A DNA stretch of 64,000 nt from Pseudomonadota bacterium (GTDB lineage: Bacteria > Pseudomonadota > Alphaproteobacteria > Dongiales > Dongiaceae): assembly GCA_021792365.1 (NCBI GenBank), contig JAJYUT010000002.1, positions 186,001 through 250,000 of the forward strand, given 5' to 3'. Below are positions 7,324 to 15,710 of this stretch, one piece after another (position 1 is the stretch's first letter; each line of letters starts with the position of its first letter). The position numbers and the translations under genes are program-made. Below the pieces are notes generated by a model, which had not been told where the DNA came from, made no database searches, and saw nothing but the letters and a program-made list of their open reading frames with translations.

Positions 7324-9795
7324 CTATTGGGCGTTGCCGCCGGCCGGCACTTCCACCCCGGTCAAGCTGGACGTGGTGACGACCGTCGCGACCGACGCAT
7401 AGTTTGGCTGCGTGCGGACGCGTTCGCACTCGAGTTCCACCTTGCTCATCAGATCATCCGCGATCTTGCGTAGCAAGGCGCGTTCCTTCTCACCGAACGA
7501 ACGCGGCTTCGTGTCGATGACGCACAGAGAGCCGACGGCGAACCCCGAATGCGTCCTCAGCGGAGCCCCGGCGTAGAACCGGATATCGTTCTCGACAAGG
7601 AACGGGTTGTTCGCAAATCGCACATCCTTGGCTACGTCCTCGACGACGATCATCTCGGCGTGCGCGACGACATGGCCGCAGATCGAGGTCTCGCGTGCTT
7701 CCCTGCGACATGCGTCGAGACCCGGCGGCAGCCCGACCGCGCCCGGCCAGTTCTGGTGCGCTTCGTCGATCAGGCTTACGAGCGCAATGGGGGTGCCGAA
7801 GGCCGCGGCCACCTTCGCGGCGACCTCATCGAAATGCTGGCTTTCGGCGGTGACCAGCCCAAGCCCTCGCAGGGCCTGCAGGCGATCCTGCTCGTTGTTC
7901 GGAATGGGGGCCGGATGCATGGGATCTGTGATCGCCGGCGCAGCCAGGGCCTCGATCTGCGCCGTCGCGGCGGCGACGGATGCAACCACGGCATCCGCGC
8001 CGGACCTATCTTTCAGGTCATCGGCAAGGCTCTGTCCGATCGAGGTGTTCCATAGGCAGACCACAATCTTGAGGTTGGGCGCGCGCCGCTTCAGGCGCCG
8101 GCAGACGAAACTTGCGTATGTCTGCGGCTCGTGCGCCAGGTAGGAGAGGCAGACGACATCGACTCCCGCCAAATCGAGCCGGCCGATGCCGTTCTGGCTG
8201 ACGCTGATGGGCGGCAGGACGCGGGCATTGATCCCGCGCTCCCGAACGGCCTGCGCCACCATCTCTGCGCCGGCGCGATCGAGGTCGGTCTTGCCACCGA
8301 TGCAGAGACAGGACCCGCCCGCACTGCGCACCGCAGGCGTCGGATCCGCGTCTGCATCGGCTGCTTTCTCCACGCGTTTGCGCTGCTGGACGTATTCTGT
8401 CATCTCCTCGAGCAGGGCCGCCATCCCGGCAGCCACTGTGCGCCTGTAGGTGCGGTCGCCCGCATTCCTCTGGCGGTCGTTCTCGGCGAGGCGAAGCGCC
8501 GGAATGGCGGCTTGATCGTAGAATTGCTGCAGCGAATGCTCCTCAACGTAGCGCTCCGCGATCTCGACCGCGCCTTCGTGGTTCGCCCCGAGCAGCCGCT
8601 GATAGAGCTGCTCCTCCGGCGCCAAGACGGGATCGCTGCCCAACAGGGTGCCGAGGAAGTTGAGTTGGGGCACGTAGCGGCCGATCACAATCAGGCAGAC
8701 CGTCAGCGGGGTGGACAGTATCAGTCCGACCGGACCCCAGAGGGTTGTCCAGAAGATCGCGGCAGCAATCACCGCCAACGCGGACAGTCCTGTGCTCGAC
8801 CCGTACAGCCAGGGTTCCACCAGATTGTTGCTGACGAGCTCCATGACCAGGAAGAGCCCGGCGACCCACAGGAGCATGGACCAGCCCGGGTCGACGGCAA
8901 AGGCGAGAGTCATGGGAAACAGGGCCGCGAGGAAGGGGCCGAGATAGGGAATGAAGCGCAATATGATGGCGAGCAGGCCCCAAAGGACCGCGTTCGGCAC
9001 GCCGATGATGTAGAGGACCAAGCCGATCGGCACCCCATAAGTGACATTGACGATCAGTTGCATCAGCAGATAGCGGCTCACGCGTGTGCCCGCCTCGTTC
9101 AGCGCCTCCGTGCTGGTCTGAAGGTCGCCCGCACCCACCAGCTTGATGAAGCGGTCCCTTAGATCATCGCGTTCCAGGAGGACGAACAGCACGAACACCA
9201 CTACCAGGCCCGCAGTCACCAGCGGCTTGATCAGCGGACCGACGACGGCCTGGAACACGTCCATTGGCGACCCCTCGGATGCGATGATCACCGGGACCGG
9301 TTGTTGCTGGGGTTCATTGTCCTGGTCCGAAGGCGAGGGGGATGTCTGGGGCTGCCCGGTATCCTCCAATTGCATCTGTGACAGCCTGTTGCGCAGTCGC
9401 TCGAGCGTCGAAGTCAGGCGATCCACGATACCGCCTTCCGAATCCGCACCCCGGATGGCGTCGATCTTGTTGAGCATCGTGTACTGATAGGTCGGGATCG
9501 CCTCCGCCAGCTTGATGAGCTGCATCGAAATGACGTACGACAATGCGCCGATCACGCAGAATGCCAGCACCACCGTAATGAGGACGGCCGGCACCCGCGG
9601 AACACGCCAGCGCCGCAGGGCATTGATGATGGGGGAGATCGCGAACGCCAGCAGCACCGCGAGCGTGAAGGGGATGAACAGCTCCTTCCCGAAATACAGC
9701 GCCGCGATGGCAAGCAGGATCCCACCTGCAGTCAGCACGGAGTGAGACGTCGAGCGATCCGCTTGCGCCGGATCTTCTGGCTGCTGGTTTGCCAT
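7324..9795 (-). CDS. AI-2E-type permease fused to a Rossmann-like domain and a GAF domain
   Basis: 823 residues in three parts. Residues about 20-395 form an AI-2E/PerM-family permease with several membrane helices, a variable PQ-rich loop (145-170) and the typical core (FIPYLGPFLAALFP near 281-294). Residues 396-480 are mostly helical. Residues 494-600 resemble a B12-binding-like Rossmann fold (LCIGGKTDLDRAGAEMVAQ) but lack the DxHxxG cobalamin motif. Residues 636-785 are a GAF domain (SICGHVVA, DIRFYAGAPL, VGSLCVIDT) of the kind usually found on sensor kinases. The whole reads as one uninterrupted frame. It may be a transporter gated by a small ligand; substrate unknown. Convergent with corA. 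Confidence 0.85.
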   Translation of the reverse strand: MANQQPEDPAQADRSTSHSVLTAGGILLAIAALYFGKELFIPFTLAVLLAFAISPIINALRRWRVPRVPAVLITVVLAFCVIGALSYVISMQLIKLAEAIPTYQYTMLNKIDAIRGADSEGGIVDRLTSTLERLRNRLSQMQLEDTGQPQTSPSPSDQDNEPQQQPVPVIIASEGSPMDVFQAVVGPLIKPLVTAGLVVVFVLFVLLERDDLRDRFIKLVGAGDLQTSTEALNEAGTRVSRYLLMQLIVNVTYGVPIGLVLYIIGVPNAVLWGLLAIILRFIPYLGPFLAALFPMTLAFAVDPGWSMLLWVAGLFLVMELVSNNLVEPWLYGSSTGLSALAVIAAAIFWTTLWGPVGLILSTPLTVCLIVIGRYVPQLNFLGTLLGSDPVLAPEEQLYQRLLGANHEGAVEIAERYVEEHSLQQFYDQAAIPALRLAENDRQRNAGDRTYRRTVAAGMAALLEEMTEYVQQRKRVEKAADADADPTPAVRSAGGSCLCIGGKTDLDRAGAEMVAQAVRERGINARVLPPISVSQNGIGRLDLAGVDVVCLSYLAHEPQTYASFVCRRLKRRAPNLKIVVCLWNTSIGQSLADDLKDRSGADAVVASVAAATAQIEALAAPAITDPMHPAPIPNNEQDRLQALRGLGLVTAESQHFDEVAAKVAAAFGTPIALVSLIDEAHQNWPGAVGLPPGLDACRREARETSICGHVVAHAEMIVVEDVAKDVRFANNPFLVENDIRFYAGAPLRTHSGFAVGSLCVIDTKPRSFGEKERALLRKIADDLMSKVELECERVRTQPNYASVATVVTTSSLTGVEVPAGGNAQ

Positions 9796-9950
9796 GACGC
9801 CCTCTTGCTGCCGCGAACGCGAGGGGCCGAACGCGCGGGTTCCTCACCTCCAGGTAACCCGGCCTGCCAGACCTTGTTCCCGAGGCGTTCGCTTACACGG
9901 CGAGAGAGCGATCAGGCAGCGTGCGCCGAGACGCGTAAAAAGCCGGCGAG

Positions 9951-10457
9951 CTAAAAACTCTCGGACGTTCGCAATCTGCGCTCGTACAGGACCTCGTAGG
10001 GCGTGAAGCCGGCCTTCTCATAGGCCCGCCGCGCAATCCGATTGACCGCCAGCACGTTGATCCGCAGCCGGGTGAGGCTGGGGTCGGAGCGGTGGAGATG
10101 ATCGGCGATGGCGTCCAGCAGGCTCTGCGCCAGCCCGCTGCCGCGCGCCTCGGGCTTGATGAAGATGTCCGCGACATAACCGTAGCGCGTCGAATCCCGG
10201 GTCTCCATCGGCCAGGGCTCGTCGGCGATATAGCCGGCAACCAGCCCCAGTCGCTCGCCGGCGGAATTCTCCGCGATCAGCATGACGCCTTGGTTCTCGG
10301 CCAGGACGTCCCACAGCATGGCGAGATAGTCGCGGCTGTGCGGCAGCCCAGGCACGCGCGTGTCGTGCAGCGCGCGCTCGTGCTCCTGCAGGTCGACCTC
10401 GCATTGGAGCACCCAGTCGTAATCCGTAGGCGCATAGGGTCGAATGATGAAATCCAT
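9951..10457 (-). CDS. GNAT-family N-acetyltransferase
   Basis: 168 residues with the GNAT acetyl-CoA loop (EARGSGLAQSLLDA, Q/R-x-x-G-x-G/A type) near residues 105-118 and a typical C-terminal half (INVLAVNRIARRAYEKAGF). Substrate cannot be told. Read on the minus strand with 155 gene-free bases before the permease gene, and divergent from mazG with about 120 AT-richer bases between them. Confidence 0.85.
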   Translation of the reverse strand: MDFIIRPYAPTDYDWVLQCEVDLQEHERALHDTRVPGLPHSRDYLAMLWDVLAENQGVMLIAENSAGERLGLVAGYIADEPWPMETRDSTRYGYVADIFIKPEARGSGLAQSLLDAIADHLHRSDPSLTRLRINVLAVNRIARRAYEKAGFTPYEVLYERRLRTSESF

Positions 10458-10579
10458 GACGGACTCAGACCATGGCGTCCGCGCGCTGTCAAAGCGCTGG
10501 CGATGTGGTAAGCGAAACCAGCCACCACCCGAGCAAGTCCGATAACAAGTCTCAGCATATATTTTCCATAATATACATT

Positions 10580-11449
10580 ATGCGAATGACAGATCTGGAA
10601 ACGAAGGTCGTGCAAATGCTTGATCAGAAGAACCACGAGGCCGCTTCCACCGCTTTCTCCAGGCTCCTGGCCATCATGGCGAAGCTGCGCGACCCCAACG
10701 GTGGCTGCCCGTGGGACCTGGAACAGAGCTTCCGCACCATTGTGCCACACACCATCGAGGAGGCTTACGAGGTCGCCGAGGCGATCGAGCAGGACGACAT
10801 GGCGAGCCTCAAGGGCGAGCTGGGCGACCTGCTCTTCCAGGCCGTGTTCTACGCCCAGATGGCGCGGGAGGCCGGAACCTTCACCATGGCGGAGGTGATC
10901 GAGGCGCTGAACGCCAAGATGGTGAAGCGCCATCCTCATGTCTTCGGCGACGTGGCGATTGCCGACGCCGCCGAACAGACCCATGCCTGGGAGCGCCAGA
11001 AGGCCGAGGAGCGGGCCGCGGCGGCGGCAGCCCAGGGCCGCAAGCCAAGCGCCCTGGACGGCATGACGGAAGGCCTGCCCGCCCTCACCCGCGCCGGGAA
11101 GCTGCAGAACCGCGCCGCACGCGTTGGCTTCGACTGGCCCGAACCGGCGCAGGTGCTGGACAAGATCACTGAGGAAGTCGCCGAGATCAGGGCGGAACTC
11201 GAGCAAAGCGCACCCATGGAGGCGGTCGCCGAGGAGGTCGGCGACCTGCTGTTCGCCGTGGTCAACCTGGGGCGCCATCTCGAGATCGACAGCGAAACCG
11301 CCCTGCGCGCCGCCAACCGCAAGTTCGAGCGCCGCTTCCGCCGGGTCGAGGAACTGCTCGCACAGCAGGGCAAGGAACCCGCCAGCAGCACGCTGGACGA
11401 GATGGAAACTGCGTGGTCGCAGGCCAAGGCCGAAGAGAAACAGCGCTGA
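10580..11449 (+). CDS. mazG: Nucleoside triphosphate pyrophosphohydrolase
   Basis: Hydrolyses (d)NTPs to monophosphates and pyrophosphate, a housecleaning enzyme. 289 residues with two tandem MazG helical units: metal-binding acidic motifs TIEEAYEVAEAIE plus LKGELGDLLFQ, then EEVAEIRAEL plus EEVGDLLFAVVNL. An Ala-rich linker separates them. The open frame runs 108 bases further upstream, but ATG at 10580 (or 10586) fits homologues, and the bases just before it are AT-rich (ATATTTTCCATAATATAC), as in a promoter region. Confidence 0.92.
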   Translation: MRMTDLETKVVQMLDQKNHEAASTAFSRLLAIMAKLRDPNGGCPWDLEQSFRTIVPHTIEEAYEVAEAIEQDDMASLKGELGDLLFQAVFYAQMAREAGTFTMAEVIEALNAKMVKRHPHVFGDVAIADAAEQTHAWERQKAEERAAAAAAQGRKPSALDGMTEGLPALTRAGKLQNRAARVGFDWPEPAQVLDKITEEVAEIRAELEQSAPMEAVAEEVGDLLFAVVNLGRHLEIDSETALRAANRKFERRFRRVEELLAQQGKEPASSTLDEMETAWSQAKAEEKQR

Positions 11450-11474
11450 AGCAGACGGTCTTGGCTTCGGGCCC

Positions 11475-11900
11475 CTAGCCCGGCAGCTTGATCGATCCGT
11501 TCGCCAGGATTTCGAAGCCCGGGTTCCAGGCCACTTCCCACGCGAAACCTTCCGGGTCCGCGAAGTAGCCCGTATGGCCGCCCCAGAAGACATCGCCCGC
11601 CGGCTTCAGGATCTTCGCGCCGGCGCGCTCCGCTTCGGCGAGGGTGGCGTCGACCTCCGCCTTGCTGCGCACGTTCAGGGCAAGACTGACATTGGCGAAG
11701 CCGCTTCCCGGCTGCTCCACGCGCGCATCCTCGACCAGGGCGTCACGGGACCACAGCGCCAAGGCCATGCCGCCGCATTGGAAGAAGGCGACCTCGGCGT
11801 TGCTCGGCGGGGACTCCCGCCAGCCCAGCCGGGCGTAAAAGGCGCGCGCGCCGGCCAGATCGCGCACGCCGAGCGTGACGAGGCTCAGCCGCTGGTCCAT
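11475..11900 (-). CDS. VOC-family (glyoxalase-like) protein
   Basis: 141 residues with two vicinal-oxygen-chelate repeats. The N-terminal half begins LSLVTLGVRDLAGARAFYARLGW, and the second ends GGHTGYFADPEGFAWEVAWNP, the usual metal-ligand Glu region. I chose ATG at 11900; an upstream in-frame ATG at 11933 would add 11 atypical residues. Reaction unknown. Convergent with mazG, 25 bases apart. Confidence 0.85.
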   Translation of the reverse strand: MDQRLSLVTLGVRDLAGARAFYARLGWRESPPSNAEVAFFQCGGMALALWSRDALVEDARVEQPGSGFANVSLALNVRSKAEVDATLAEAERAGAKILKPAGDVFWGGHTGYFADPEGFAWEVAWNPGFEILANGSIKLPG

Positions 11901-11998
11901 GACACTCCTCCCGTCGATGCGAAGTGAGATCAAACACGCATCATGCGACAGCGCGGGTCAGGAGGCGACTGCTCGCCGGGCTTGGAGGCTAGAAGGAG

Positions 11999-12397
11999 CT
12001 ATGGCCCTGGCGCGCAGGGATCTTGCTCCGACTGGGGCCCAGGCATTTTCCTGCCGGCGGTGGCCGTCAGCCGCGCCAGGGGATCAGCTTCATGATCCAA
12101 AGCCATCGGATCGCCTGTGAACGCCGAATTTGCGATGTCCGCCGGGCTGGGCTCCGCCCATTCGGGCGCGGTTGCCGCGCCGCCGACGCTTGGGCCGCCA
12201 GCGCTTGGCAGGAACGTGTCCCAGCCGTGTCTGCTCTCAGGTTGTGGCGGATGGCCGCCGATCATCAGGGCGAGGCAACCGGCGCCCCGGTCCAAGTCGA
12301 TATTCATCGCCGGATCGTTTGCGGCATCGTCGCGCGCGTTGCCGGAAATGCCAAACATCAGCGCCAGGAACGCCAGGGTCGGGTTGATGCCATCCAT
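11999..12397 (-). CDS. Small hypothetical protein
   Basis: 132 residues beginning MDGINPTLAFLALMFG. A good ribosome site (AAGGAG, seven bases before the ATG) supports it. The N-terminus contains a short hydrophobic stretch followed by ISGNA, which could be an exported segment, though there is no clear basic n-region. The rest is Pro/Gly/Asp-rich and without a family I recognise. Overlapping frames on the plus strand lack a comparable start context. Real but uncertain. Confidence 0.45.
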   Translation of the reverse strand: MDGINPTLAFLALMFGISGNARDDAANDPAMNIDLDRGAGCLALMIGGHPPQPESRHGWDTFLPSAGGPSVGGAATAPEWAEPSPADIANSAFTGDPMALDHEADPLARLTATAGRKMPGPQSEQDPCAPGP

Positions 12398-12503
12398 GGC
12401 CACACTCCTTCGAGCAGGCGGCTCTTCCCCCAGGACACATCATGAACCTCACCGCCCCGGGTGACCACGCCTTTCGCGCGGCAATTGCCTCAAACCCGAC
12501 TTG

Positions 12504-13010
12504 TCACGCGGGCATCATCGGGCAGGTCTCGTCAGGACAGGCATCTTCGTCGCACAGCCGGCAGCGCCGGTCGCACGCGACCGCGCTGTGCTCCAGTCCG
12601 CGCAGGACCTTGGCAGCGATCGCGGCGAGGGTCGAGCGCTCCCAGTCGTCGAGGCCGCGCAGCGCGTCCATCAGGGCGTGCTGGCGGCCGACCAGCAGCG
12701 ACTTGACCTGGCGCTTGCCGGGCTCGGTCAGCCGCAAGGCGACGGCGCGGCGGTCCGCCCCGGTCTTGCGCTCGACCAGCCGGGCGGCCGCCAGGCGGTC
12801 GATCAGCCGCACCGTGCCAGGCTGGGACAGGCGCAGGATCTTGGACAGGCGGTCCACCGACAGGCCGCTCTCCTGCCCGATCACGATGAGGGCGGCGCAA
12901 GCGCTCTCATTGCCCTCGGCCAGATCCTCCATCGCGCTTTTCAAGTCGTCCGCCAATGCCAAGGCGAAGGCGCCGATGACATTGAGGTCGCGCAGTTCGC
13001 CGGACTTCAC
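12504..13010 (-). CDS. MarR-family transcriptional regulator with C-terminal cysteine cluster
   Basis: 168 residues. A winged helix-turn-helix spans about residues 35-105: LSVDRLSKILRLSQPGTVRLI is the recognition region and GADRRAVALRLTEPGK the wing. The last 25 residues carry five cysteines spaced CX3CX2CX4CX4C, suggesting a bound metal or redox site. GTG start overlapping the upstream arginase-like gene by 4 bp, so the two are co-expressed. A perfect 15-bp palindrome upstream of that gene is a plausible operator for autoregulation. Confidence 0.9.
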   Translation of the reverse strand: MKSGELRDLNVIGAFALALADDLKSAMEDLAEGNESACAALIVIGQESGLSVDRLSKILRLSQPGTVRLIDRLAAARLVERKTGADRRAVALRLTEPGKRQVKSLLVGRQHALMDALRGLDDWERSTLAAIAAKVLRGLEHSAVACDRRCRLCDEDACPDETCPMMPA

Positions 13011-13894
13011 GGGTTCTTCTCCATGACGCCCTCCAGGAACCGCGCGAGGCGGCGGCCGCAGGCGCCGTCGGGATCCTTTTCCGGGTTGTAGCAGGTGACG
13101 ACCACGCCCAGCAGGCGCGGCGAACGCGCGAGCGGCGCGGCCAGGGCCTCGACCGCGTCCCAGTCCAGGCCCTCACCGACCAGCGCGTCGGTCGCGGGAA
13201 ACACCACCGGGTCGAGCGCGTCGACGTCCAGGAACAGCCAGAACGGCAGTTCTCGCGTCTCGAAATGGGCCCGCACCGCCTCGCCCGCGACCGCCGGCCC
13301 CTCGGCCCGGATGCCGGCAGTGTCGAGATGTCGGAAATCGGGCCCGAAATCCTCCGGCATCAGGGAGCCTTGGCCCTTCGACTGGAGCGCGTCCCGGTAG
13401 CCGAGCAGGTACACGTCCTCCGGCTCCAAGGACCGGCCGCCGGCCGCCTCCAAAATGGCAGGGTCGCCATGGCCGAGCATGGTCGCGAGCGGCACGTCGG
13501 CGCCCTCGCCCGAGGGCGAGGATTGCCCGTCATAGAGATCCAGGTGCCCGTCGATATAGGCGATGCCGAACCGGCCGATCCGGTCGCGCGTGGCGGCACC
13601 GAGGCCGATCATCAGGGTGCAGCAGCCACCCAGTACGGCCAGGCGCCGGTCCGGGTCCAGCCGCTTGCCGAAGACCCCGCGGATTGTCTCGGTCGCGGCG
13701 ACCAACTCCCTGTGCCCAACCAGCCCCGAATGGGCATCTCGCCGATGGTCGTGCACGGGCGCCGCCACGTCCCCGAAATCGGCCACCGTGAAATGCTGTA
13801 GGCGGCCCAGACGGCGCAATGTCGCCGGGCTTAGCTCGGTCCCGCCGATGACGCCTGCGCTGTCGATCGATATACCCGCCAGATTCCACGGCAT
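13007..13894 (-). CDS. Arginase/agmatinase-family protein with altered metal motif
   Basis: 295 residues with the ureohydrolase fold. Conserved acidic motifs are present: DGHLDLYD (D115, H117, D119) and FLDVDALDP (D223, D225). The first metal motif, normally GGDH, reads GGCC at 89-92, replacing both the Asp and the metal-ligand His with cysteines. Manganese occupancy at site A may therefore differ, or the protein may have another substrate or metal. First gene of a two-gene unit with the MarR regulator; an operator-like palindrome lies 29 bases upstream of its ATG. Confidence 0.85.
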   Translation of the reverse strand: MPWNLAGISIDSAGVIGGTELSPATLRRLGRLQHFTVADFGDVAAPVHDHRRDAHSGLVGHRELVAATETIRGVFGKRLDPDRRLAVLGGCCTLMIGLGAATRDRIGRFGIAYIDGHLDLYDGQSSPSGEGADVPLATMLGHGDPAILEAAGGRSLEPEDVYLLGYRDALQSKGQGSLMPEDFGPDFRHLDTAGIRAEGPAVAGEAVRAHFETRELPFWLFLDVDALDPVVFPATDALVGEGLDWDAVEALAAPLARSPRLLGVVVTCYNPEKDPDGACGRRLARFLEGVMEKNP

Positions 13895-13923
13895 GCTGCT
13901 TCATCCCTGTCCTGCACATTATA

Positions 13924-13938
13924 TGCATGCAGCATGCA
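13924..13938 (-). promoter_or_regulatory. 15-bp perfect palindrome, candidate MarR operator
   Basis: TGCATGC-A-GCATGCA is perfectly self-complementary. It sits 29 bases upstream of the arginase-like ATG in a locally AT-rich stretch (CACATTATA before it, ATATTCC after it). Length, symmetry and position suit a MarR-family dimer. The assignment to the adjacent regulator is inferred from position. Confidence 0.5.
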
Positions 13939-14007
13939 ATATTCCATGGCGTACAACTATACGAATATTAAGGTTTAAAATCAGCTATTTAACGAGTGTT
14001 ATTGAAG

Positions 14008-14874
14008 CTACGAATGCGCCAAGAGGTGGATCAGACTGGACGTGTCCCAGCGCTTTCCGCCGCGTTGCTGGACCTGGGCGTAGAACTGATCCACCAGGGC
14101 GGTGACGGGCAGCCGGGCGCCATTGTGCTTCGCCTCCTCCAGGCAGATGCCGAGGTCCTTGCGCATCCAATCAACGGCGAAGCCGAAGTCGAACTTGTCC
14201 TGGACCATCGTCATGGCGCGGTTCTCCATCTGCCACGATTGTGCGGCGCCCTTGGAGATCGTCTCCACCACCTTGGCCGGGTCGAGCCCAGCCTTGACCG
14301 CGAAGTTCATGCCCTCCGCGAGGCCCTGAACCAGCCCCGCGATGCAGATCTGGTTGACCATCTTGGTGAGCTGGCCGCTGCCCACCGGGCCCAGCAAAAC
14401 GCAGGCCCGGGCATAGCAATCGATCACGGGCTTGGCTTTATCGAAGTCGCCCTGGTCGCCGCCGACCATCACGGTGAGCTTGCCGTTCTCCGCGCCGGCC
14501 TGGCCGCCCGACACCGGGGCGTCTAGGAAGCGCAGCCCCTTCTGGTCGGCCATCTGGCTGAGCTCGCGCGCCACGTTGGCGGAAGCGGTGGTGTGGTCGA
14601 CGAACAGCGCCCCCTTTGCCATGCCGGCGAAGGCTCCCTGCTCGCCAAGCGCGACGCTGCGCAGGTCGTCATCATTGCCGACGCAGCAGAAGACGATGTC
14701 GGCGCCCTTGGCGGCTTCGGCCGGCGTCGGGGCGGCACGGCCGCCGTGGCTCTCCACCCATTTCTGCGCCTTGGCCGCGGTGCGGTTGTAGACCGTGACC
14801 TCGTGGCCGCTCTTCTTCAGATGGCCGGCCATCGGAAATCCCATCACGCCCAGGCCCAGAAATGCCGTCTTCAT
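14008..14874 (-). CDS. NAD(P)-dependent beta-hydroxyacid dehydrogenase
   Basis: 288 residues. N-terminal Rossmann motif GLGVMGFPMAGHL (residues 7-19), substrate motif DAPVSGGQAGAENG near residue 120, and the catalytic lysine in QLTKMVNQ near residue 170. The family includes 3-hydroxyisobutyrate dehydrogenase and tartronate semialdehyde reductase; the sequence alone does not decide. The frame opens far upstream (15141), but ATG at 14874 gives the conserved start MKTAFLGLGVMG and overlaps the preceding gene by 4 bp. Confidence 0.9.
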   Translation of the reverse strand: MKTAFLGLGVMGFPMAGHLKKSGHEVTVYNRTAAKAQKWVESHGGRAAPTPAEAAKGADIVFCCVGNDDDLRSVALGEQGAFAGMAKGALFVDHTTASANVARELSQMADQKGLRFLDAPVSGGQAGAENGKLTVMVGGDQGDFDKAKPVIDCYARACVLLGPVGSGQLTKMVNQICIAGLVQGLAEGMNFAVKAGLDPAKVVETISKGAAQSWQMENRAMTMVQDKFDFGFAVDWMRKDLGICLEEAKHNGARLPVTALVDQFYAQVQQRGGKRWDTSSLIHLLAHS

Positions 14875-15710
14875 GGATGCTCTCTCCCTTGCTCGCTTGA
14901 ATGATCCGGATACAGCCGGTCCAGGATCCAGCGCCAGACCTGTAGGCTTCGGGCGCTGAGGACACCCGGCGCTGTCAGGGTCTCGCTGGGCCGGTAGGGC
15001 GATCCGTCGCCGTGGCTTCCCACCCCGCCGGCTTCCGCTACCAGCAGGATTCCAGGCGCATGATCCCAGGGCCAGGCCCGCCCGAACAAGACGAAATCCA
15101 GCTCCCCCTGCGCCAGGCGCAGATATTCGAGTCCCGCGCACCGCAAGGTGCCGACCTGGCGCACCCGGCCGTGCACAGCGCGGGTCCGTTCGAATAACGC
15201 CGGATTGCTGCGCTTGCCGACGCCGAGCACCCCGGTGAGCTGCCGGTCATGGGGGCGCAGCTTCGGGATCGCCTTGCCGTCGAAGCGGGCGCCTCCGCCG
15301 TGCTCCGCGATCGCGGTCTGCCCGGTGTTGGGCAGGTGGATCCAGCTTGCGACCAGCTCATCGCCTTTCACCAAAGCGACCATGCTGCAGAAATCGGCCT
15401 TGCCGGAGGCGAAATTGGCGGTCCCGTCGACCGGATCGACGATCCAGGCGACCTGGTCCCTGGACAGGCGGCGGACCAACTCCGGATCCTTCGCCGCTGC
15501 CTCTTCGCCGATCACGATGGAACCAGGCGCAAGATCGATCAGGCGCGGGGTCAGGGCCGCTTCGGCCCGCTCGTCCGCGATCGTCACGATATCGCCGGGC
15601 GCCTTCTCGCGCCGTTCATGGGTGGCGAGATTGCGGAAGCGCGGCTGGATTTCCGTCGCCGCGACCTCCGCGATCAAGGTCGCGACGACGTCGACGTCCG
15701 GCACCTTCAT
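14871..15710 (-). CDS. Inositol monophosphatase-family phosphatase
   Basis: 279 residues. Metal motifs: GEEAA near residue 68, DPVDGTANF near residue 92, and the C-terminal WPWDHAPG near residue 210. Members dephosphorylate inositol phosphate, histidinol phosphate, 3'-phosphoadenosine 5'-phosphate or fructose bisphosphate; the substrate cannot be fixed here. It is coupled by 4-bp overlaps to hflX upstream and to the dehydrogenase downstream. Confidence 0.9.
   Translation of the reverse strand: MKVPDVDVVATLIAEVAATEIQPRFRNLATHERREKAPGDIVTIADERAEAALTPRLIDLAPGSIVIGEEAAAKDPELVRRLSRDQVAWIVDPVDGTANFASGKADFCSMVALVKGDELVASWIHLPNTGQTAIAEHGGGARFDGKAIPKLRPHDRQLTGVLGVGKRSNPALFERTRAVHGRVRQVGTLRCAGLEYLRLAQGELDFVLFGRAWPWDHAPGILLVAEAGGVGSHGDGSPYRPSETLTAPGVLSARSLQVWRWILDRLYPDHSSEQGREHP

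Noticed and set aside
10545-10583. AT-rich GCATA...TATGC element before mazG as an operator
   Set aside because: Only 5-bp arms match around a 19-base middle; too weak to call beyond an AT-rich promoter region.
12442-13026. 194-residue plus-strand frame opposite marR
   Set aside because: Shadow of marR; Ser/Arg-rich with no start signal.
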